Source: Flaccisagitta enflata
Lineage: Eukaryota > Chaetognatha > Sagittoidea > Aphragmophora
NCBI GenBank assembly: GCA_965153355.1
Contig: OZ231126.1
Coordinates: 27,094,001 to 27,158,000 of the forward strand
Direction: 5' to 3'
DNA length: 64,000 nt
Below the pieces are notes generated by a model, which was not told where the DNA came from, ran no database searches, and was given only the letters and a program-made list of their open reading frames with translations. Position 1 is the first letter of the stretch. Every line of letters begins with the position of its first letter. Position numbers and translations under genes: made by a program. Shown here in pieces: positions 59,313 through 64,000 of the stretch.

Positions 59313-59667
59313 ACCCTTTTGCAAATCATATCTGCGGCAACGCATCCATGTCGTTCGGTGTTCCCATCGCTATCAATCTCTTCTGTGGTTACGGTAACAG
59401 TCTGTCCTTTGAAAGACTCCTGGGAAAAGAAACAATTTTATAGTAATTCCCACCCTTTCTCTATTCTTAGTCCGCGACTGGGGTCTAACAGCGTTGTCAA
59501 AAGGCGTTGTCAAATGGCGCACTGCTCTGTATCGCCACCGTGTACTGGTGGTCCAACACATGCATAATCCATGGCAAATGAATGCAAAAAATTTCGGTCT
59601 CGTAGTAGGAGAGTTATCCTTTTTGTCTTTTGTTTTTAGCGGTCAATCACTCGAAAGCGATAACAAG

Positions 59668-59765
59668 TTAGGGTTAGGGGTAGGGTTAGTGTTAGGGTTA
59701 GGGATAAGGTCAGGGATAGTCTTAGGGATCAGGTTAGGGTTAGGGCTAGTGTTAGGGTTAGGGGT
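59668..59765 (+). repeat. Degenerate TTAGGG interstitial repeat
   Basis: About 100 bp of GTTAGGG, GGGGTAGGG and GTTAGGGATA variants in one orientation. It resembles decayed metazoan telomere sequence. Confidence 0.7.
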
Positions 59766-60228
59766 GTTTTAGAGCTAAATATCTACTCGCCAATTGAAAG
59801 TTTGCTCTGGCGGAATTTTCGGGAAACTCAAGTGCGATAGTTCATCTACAAAATGACCAAAATTTCCAGGGGCGCTTTTTTAAATAATCACCTTTTTTAC
59901 CTTCATGAGGTACAGGCCATTGAATTTTCCCATTTTTTGGACAATGAATCTTTTTTTGGTTGTAACTTTTGAACGAATTGAGCTGGAAATGCCAGATTGG
60001 TATCATTTTAAAGATCTCTTCAAGATCTTTCCAACTGTCACCAATTTTTTGTAAATCCGTTCAAAAGTAACTGAGATATAACCTGTCAAACATGAGTAAC
60101 TTTATGGGGATTGTGGACAATTTTCCATGTTTCAGAATACTGCCCATTTTTGGAACAATTTTCTTGTTTTACTTGTAACTTTTAAAAGAGTCAAGCTAGA
60201 AATGCCAGATTGGTCCCATTTTAAAGAA

Positions 60229-60428
60229 TTTTTAGTCACATGCTACGCGACTCTACACCCCGCTTTGTCGGTCCGTCGGTCCATCCGTCCGTCTGTTGGT
60301 CACACTTTACTGTTTTGGTTTTTTTGTGGTTTTTGGCCTCACTGCTCCTGCCCAAATGATCTGGTGACCTCAATTGAGGCCCCTGCCCACTCGCACACGA
60401 CTGGGGTAGCCGTGTATCCGGCCTTGTT
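60229..60428 (-). mobile_element. F1 element, class a head
   Basis: In plus orientation: TTTTTAGTCACATGCTACGCGAC, ACCCCGCTTTG, a GTCC/GTCG/ATCC tract, CTGCCCAAATGATCTGGTGA, and the head complement CCGTGTATCCGGCCTTGTT. The closest relative is 35079-35308. It interrupts an AT-rich sequence that has near-tandem copies of AAATGCCAGATTGG before and AACTGTCACAAATTTTTTGC after. Confidence 0.8.
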
Positions 60429-60671
60429 GAAGCTCTTTCAAACTGTCACAAATTTTTTGCAAATTCGTTAAAAAATGGCTGAGTTGTAACTTGTCAAACA
60501 TGACCAATATCATGGTAATTTGGAGCAATATTCCCACCACCTTTTCAACAGTCTGATTTTGACTTCAAATGCCTCCTTAGCTCCCCACATCTCTATAGGA
60601 GTAGTTATATGTCAGTTTATCTGTTGGGTTGTCTTTCTGTCTGTCTGTCTGTTGGTCTATGAATATGTAGC

Positions 60672-60886
60672 CCTTTTTGGGCAGGGGCCTCAGAGGGGCC
60701 AATGACCTATGATTCCACATAGGAGGATTTTCTCTGGTTTCCGTCCATTTGTCCATCCATCCGTCCATCTGTCACCCCCCCCAGCCAAATGCCAGGGCTC
60801 AGCTTAGATTATGCATATCAGACCCCAAATCAGGCCTATTAGACCCCTAATCAGGCCTTCCAGACCTCAAACCAGGCCACGCATTT
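60672..60886 (-). mobile_element. F2 3' end and short array
   Basis: CTTTTTGGGCAGGGGCCTCAG, GGGGCCAATGACCTATGATT, then an array of about 20 bp of CAGACCCCAAATCAGGCCTA type (60815-60886). No head. Confidence 0.55.
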
Positions 60887-61309
60887 CATATGACGTCGTT
60901 CAAGTATTTGAGCAGGGCCGGTCTCTGAAACCGCCTCAATATGATCTGGATGGGTCTTCTGGAGGTCGGAAAACTTTCCGCAAAAAAATCCCGCTCAGGA
61001 AAATTCGTCCAACCTCTATTGCTCCACAGATGAGAATGTCATGATCTTCACTTTCATTTTTTTCATGAATCTTAAGCGAACTCCTTTGATATCCCTGCAA
61101 AAGTGCATTTTTCCGTGGCAAAAATCTGTGTTCGAAATCAAATGTGACATAATTTTTGATGTAGAATTCATATCTGATGTTCAAAGCGAGTTTGAATGAC
61201 GCCAGATGGCACAAAATGACACAGGAAGTCAGAGTAATAGAACGTAAGAAGTCTGAGTAATAGAATTTTTTTTCAATTTTTTACGATTTTGTGTAGGATC
61301 AATAAAGAA
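60887..61309. other. Spacer, nothing recognised
   Basis: No coding or repeat signal identified. A minus-strand frame at 60936-61214 has no recognisable domain. Confidence 0.35.
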
Positions 61310-61745
61310 GTGGAGTGATGTTTGTTTGAGCATGCAAATACAAGAAATCATGTTCCTGAGTGTAGCTGCCCATCGTTGAGGGTGCTTTGAGTATTCTAGC
61401 TCATCTAGCTCATTTAGCTCAATTTTTTTTCTAATGTTAAATCGGAAAAATGAATAGATATTTTGATACTTGTCTGAGCATGCAAATGCAAGAAAGCATG
61501 TCAGTAAGCATGGCTGCTCATCTGTGAGGGTGTTATTCAGTATTCTAGCTCACTTAGCTCATTTAGCTCAATCTTTTTTTCTGATTTTTGATGGCATAAA
61601 TGTTTTGATACATGTCTGAGCATGCAAATACGAGAACATATCTGTGTGCATAATTGGTCATCTGGGTGAGTGATTTTGAGTATTTTAGCTCATCAAGCTC
61701 ATTTGGCTCAGTCCTATTCTTATCTGATTTTCTGTGCATTCAATA
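61310..61745. repeat. Three tandem copies of a unit of about 150 bp
   Basis: Units start near 61320, 61470 and 61610. Each has TGAGCATGCAAAT(A/G)C(A/G)AGAA, about 60 bp later AGTATT(C/T)TAGCTCA, and then TAGCTCATTTAGCTCA sub-repeats. It is degenerate and non-coding. Confidence 0.75.
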
Positions 61746-62261
61746 CATACAATTGCTCTTGATTTAATCTAACAAATACAAAATTTGCAGTGACTGAAGA
61801 CGAAAGCATGGTGAAAAGTGACCAATGCTTATGACTTTTTTCCTCACGGCAATAGCCGCCATTACTGGTACTTTCGATTTAGCAAAATTATCAATTTCAA
61901 TCAAATTCAGACAATTAAATTCAGCAAAAAAGGGGATAAGATGCGACTTAAGGTGATTCAAACCCAAAGTCATTTAGAAAGCCAATGATAGGGCCTTCTA
62001 TGAACTTTTCCATAAGCAGCGACACTTCCGATTTGAGAAAAAAGAAGTCATTTCAGCCTTTATTAACGTTCCGCGCACACATCTGCGTATGAGCAAAACA
62101 AGTTGTCCAAGGATCGCACATGGTCAGTGCTACACAATGCCCCGCTCTGAGTGGTCAAGAATACAAAGCTACCCAAGTCACCTGCCAGTGGGTAGGGGAT
62201 GGATGAAATAGGGCCACCAAAGATTTAAGTAGGCGCAGCTACAACTAACCATAAATGCAAT

Positions 62262-63256
62262 GTTCGCAAAAGCATTAAATAGTCAGTGGTATCCGTTGCC
62301 CCTAAATGGGTGTATGTGGGTGTGAGGTGGTTGGAGGGGCAGCGGTCCCGAAGGGGCCGATGACCTATACTCATAAAGTTTTGGGGATTTGGGGCTCAAG
62401 ACTGGGATATGGGTGTCAAGGGTGGAATTTGGGCCTAAAGGCTATTATTGGGGACTCAAGGCTAAGTAGTTAGCCTCAAAGTTTGGCCTCAAGGCTGGGA
62501 TTTAGGTCAAGATTAAGGTCAACAGGTCGCCCAGGGGCTTTATGTGGTCAGCGATACCCGTTGCCCTGCTTTGCATGATTGTGAAATGGAAAGGGAGGAA
62601 GCAGGACAGCGGCCCCGAAGGGGACGAAGTCCTGAAGAACACAGGGGGACTTTCGTTCATCAATCCGTCCATCTGTCCATTCCCCCCAAGCCATCTCAGG
62701 CCTGAAATCTGTCCTCTCAGGCCTGAAATTCACCCTCTCAGGCCTGAAATCTGCCCTCTCAGGCTTTGAATCTGCAAGGGCAGGTTTCAGGCCAGAGAGG
62801 ACAGATTTCAGGCCTGAGAGGACAGATTTCAGGCCTGAGAGGGCATATTTCAGGCCTGAGAGGGCAGATTCAAAGCCTGAGAGGGCAGATTTTTGGCCTG
62901 AGAGGGCAGATTTCAGGTCTGAGAGGGCCTGGGGGGGACAAACGGACAAACGGAATGACAAACGAAAGTACCCCTGTGTTCTACAGGACTTCGTCCCCTT
63001 CGGGGCCGCTGCCCAAAAGGCTGGGATTTGGACCTCAAGGCTAAGATTTGGGCCTCAAGACTGGGTTTTGGGCCAAATTAGGCAAAAATTGGCAGAATTT
63101 GAAAGGAATTGGCTGATATTGACATATTTTAGCAGATCTTAGCAGAATTTGGCAGAATTTGGCAGAATTAAGCGGGGGGGGGTATGAAGAAGGAAAAATG
63201 TATGCATATGTGAAAGCATAGGTCATCAGCCCCCTTTGGGGCCACTGCCCAAAAAA
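62262..63256 (+). mobile_element. F2 element (outer copy) split by another F2 element
   Basis: The head has TTCGCAAAAGCATTAAATAG, GGTATCCGTTGCCCC and GGGCAGCGGTCCCGAAGGGG followed by CCGATGACCTATACTC. The 3' end is GCATATGTGAAAGCATAGGT, CATCAGCCCCCTTTGGGG, CCACTGCCC, AAAAAAG. The array unit is GGCCTCAAGGCTGGGATTTG. Head and tail match each other (GATGACCTAT) and not the inner element. Confidence 0.75.
62523..63014 (+). mobile_element. F2 element (inner copy), nested
   Basis: The head is CAGGTCGCCCAGGGGC, TGGTCAGCGATACCCGTTGC, then CAGCGGCCCCGAAGGGGACG and AAGTCCTGAAGAACACAGGG. The 3' side is CCCTGTGTTCTACAGGACTT, CGTCCCCTTCGGGGCCGCTG, CCC. The array of CTCTCAGGCCTGAAATCTGC units reverses orientation at about 62780. 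It interrupts the GGCCTCAAGGCTGGG array of the outer copy. Confidence 0.8.
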
Positions 63257-63258
63257 GA

Positions 63259-63760
63259 AACAGGTCGCCCAAGGGCAATATGTGGTCAGCAATACCCGTT
63301 GCCCTGCTTTGAGTGATTGTGAAATGGAGTGAGGGGAAGAAGGGCAGCGGCCCCAAAGGGGACAAAGTCCTGTAGAACACGGGGACTTTCGTTTTTCCTT
63401 CCTTAAGAAGTTGATGAGATGCTATAGAAGGCTGACTGAAGGCATTCAAGAGCCTAAACTGAGGTTTAAGAAGGCTGATTTAAGGCCTGAGAATGCCAAT
63501 TGGAAGCTTGAGAGAGCTGACTTAAAGCTTGAGAGAGCTGGATTAAGGCTTGAAAGGCCAGAGGACTGAGAGCAATAAATTGAGGATTAGATGGCTTATT
63601 TGAGGCCTGAGAGGCTTAATTTGAGGTATGAGAGGCTAGGTTTGAGGCCTGAGATATTGGATTTGATGCCTGAGAATTTGGATTTGAGGCCTGAGAGGCC
63701 AGATTTGAGGCCTGAGAGGCCAGATTTGAGGCCTGAGAGGCTGGATTTAGGTATAAATCA
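63259..63760 (+). mobile_element. F2 element, head and array, no 3' end
   Basis: AACAGGTCGCCCAAGGGCAA begins 2 bp after the outer F2 element ends. Then GGGCAGCGGCCCCAAAGGGG, ACAAAGTCCTGTAGAACACG, and a 21-bp array GGCCTGAGAGGCCAGATTTGA to about 63750. It has the same head as the MAT intron 3 element. Sequence after 63760 is AGTGAGTGAGCAAAG repeat. Confidence 0.7.
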
Positions 63761-64000
63761 GGACATTTATGAATCTCAACCATTCCATGAGGGAGTGAAG
63801 TGAGTGAGCAAAGTGAGCAAAGTGAATGATCAAAGTGAGTGAGCCAGCCTGTGGATGAGGCAAGCCTTATGATGGAGAGCAAATGAGCAGAGTGAGCGGT
63901 GCGAGTGAATGAATGTAGTGAGCGACCAAGTGGCTTGTTAAAAACGTGGCTGTCACGAATAGGAACTGACCCAATGTTTGGTGTACATTGAATCGTTAAC
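63761..64000. other. GTGAGC-rich spacer at window end
   Basis: Degenerate GAGTGAGC/AAAGTGAG units to about 63930; no gene seen. Confidence 0.5.

Overview
This window is nuclear DNA from an animal, most likely a marine invertebrate; I cannot name the species. The evidence is two intron-bearing housekeeping genes whose proteins match animal family lengths exactly, GT-AG splicing throughout, TAA stops in standard code, and a very high load of eukaryotic transposons and simple repeats. Confidently protein-coding host sequence is only about 2.8 kb of 64 kb.

Layout. 1-1246: last exon of S-adenosylhomocysteine hydrolase (AHCY). 2005-7640: a complete seven-exon S-adenosylmethionine synthetase (MAT) on the same strand, starting 758 bp after the AHCY stop. 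These two enzymes serve the same methyl cycle: MAT makes SAM, and AHCY clears the SAH left after methyl transfer. 7641-17237: no recognised gene, but a series of non-autonomous DNA transposons (foldback elements and a hAT MITE with a perfect 8-bp target duplication). 17238-18375, minus strand: an unrecognised gene with at least two phase-compatible exons. 18471-23000: microsatellite, a mariner-like foldback and unassigned sequence. 23689-26222: a Penelope-like retroelement (RT plus GIY-YIG) with one in-frame stop next to its YVDD motif. 32165-38333, minus strand: a decayed Helentron (rolling-circle transposon) with a Pif1-type helicase, itself split by a small hAT element. 40-64 kb: almost entirely repeats.

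The main finding is two dispersed families of short elements, called F1 and F2 here. F1 (more than 20 copies or fragments, about 180 bp to 2.1 kb) starts AACAAG followed by a small stem-loop, carries a subterminal motif about 20-35 bp in, has a (GACC/GACG)n tract, and ends in a hairpin followed by TAAAAA. The subterminal motif at the 5' end is the reverse complement of the 3' arm of the terminal hairpin, and the two change together from copy to copy. F2 does the same with a GGGCAGCGGCC..GGCCGCTGCCC pair. A degenerate older copy of the surrounding repeat gives an approximate empty site for one F1 element and shows no target duplication. F1 is best explained as non-autonomous Helentrons (HINE/pearl/mini-me type), and several copies contain minisatellite arrays with 10-15 bp units, so they look like satellite-forming elements. 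One F1 copy and one F2 copy lie in MAT introns.

All calls come from reading the sequence; no database search was run. Transposon boundaries rest on terminal repeats and target duplications where stated.
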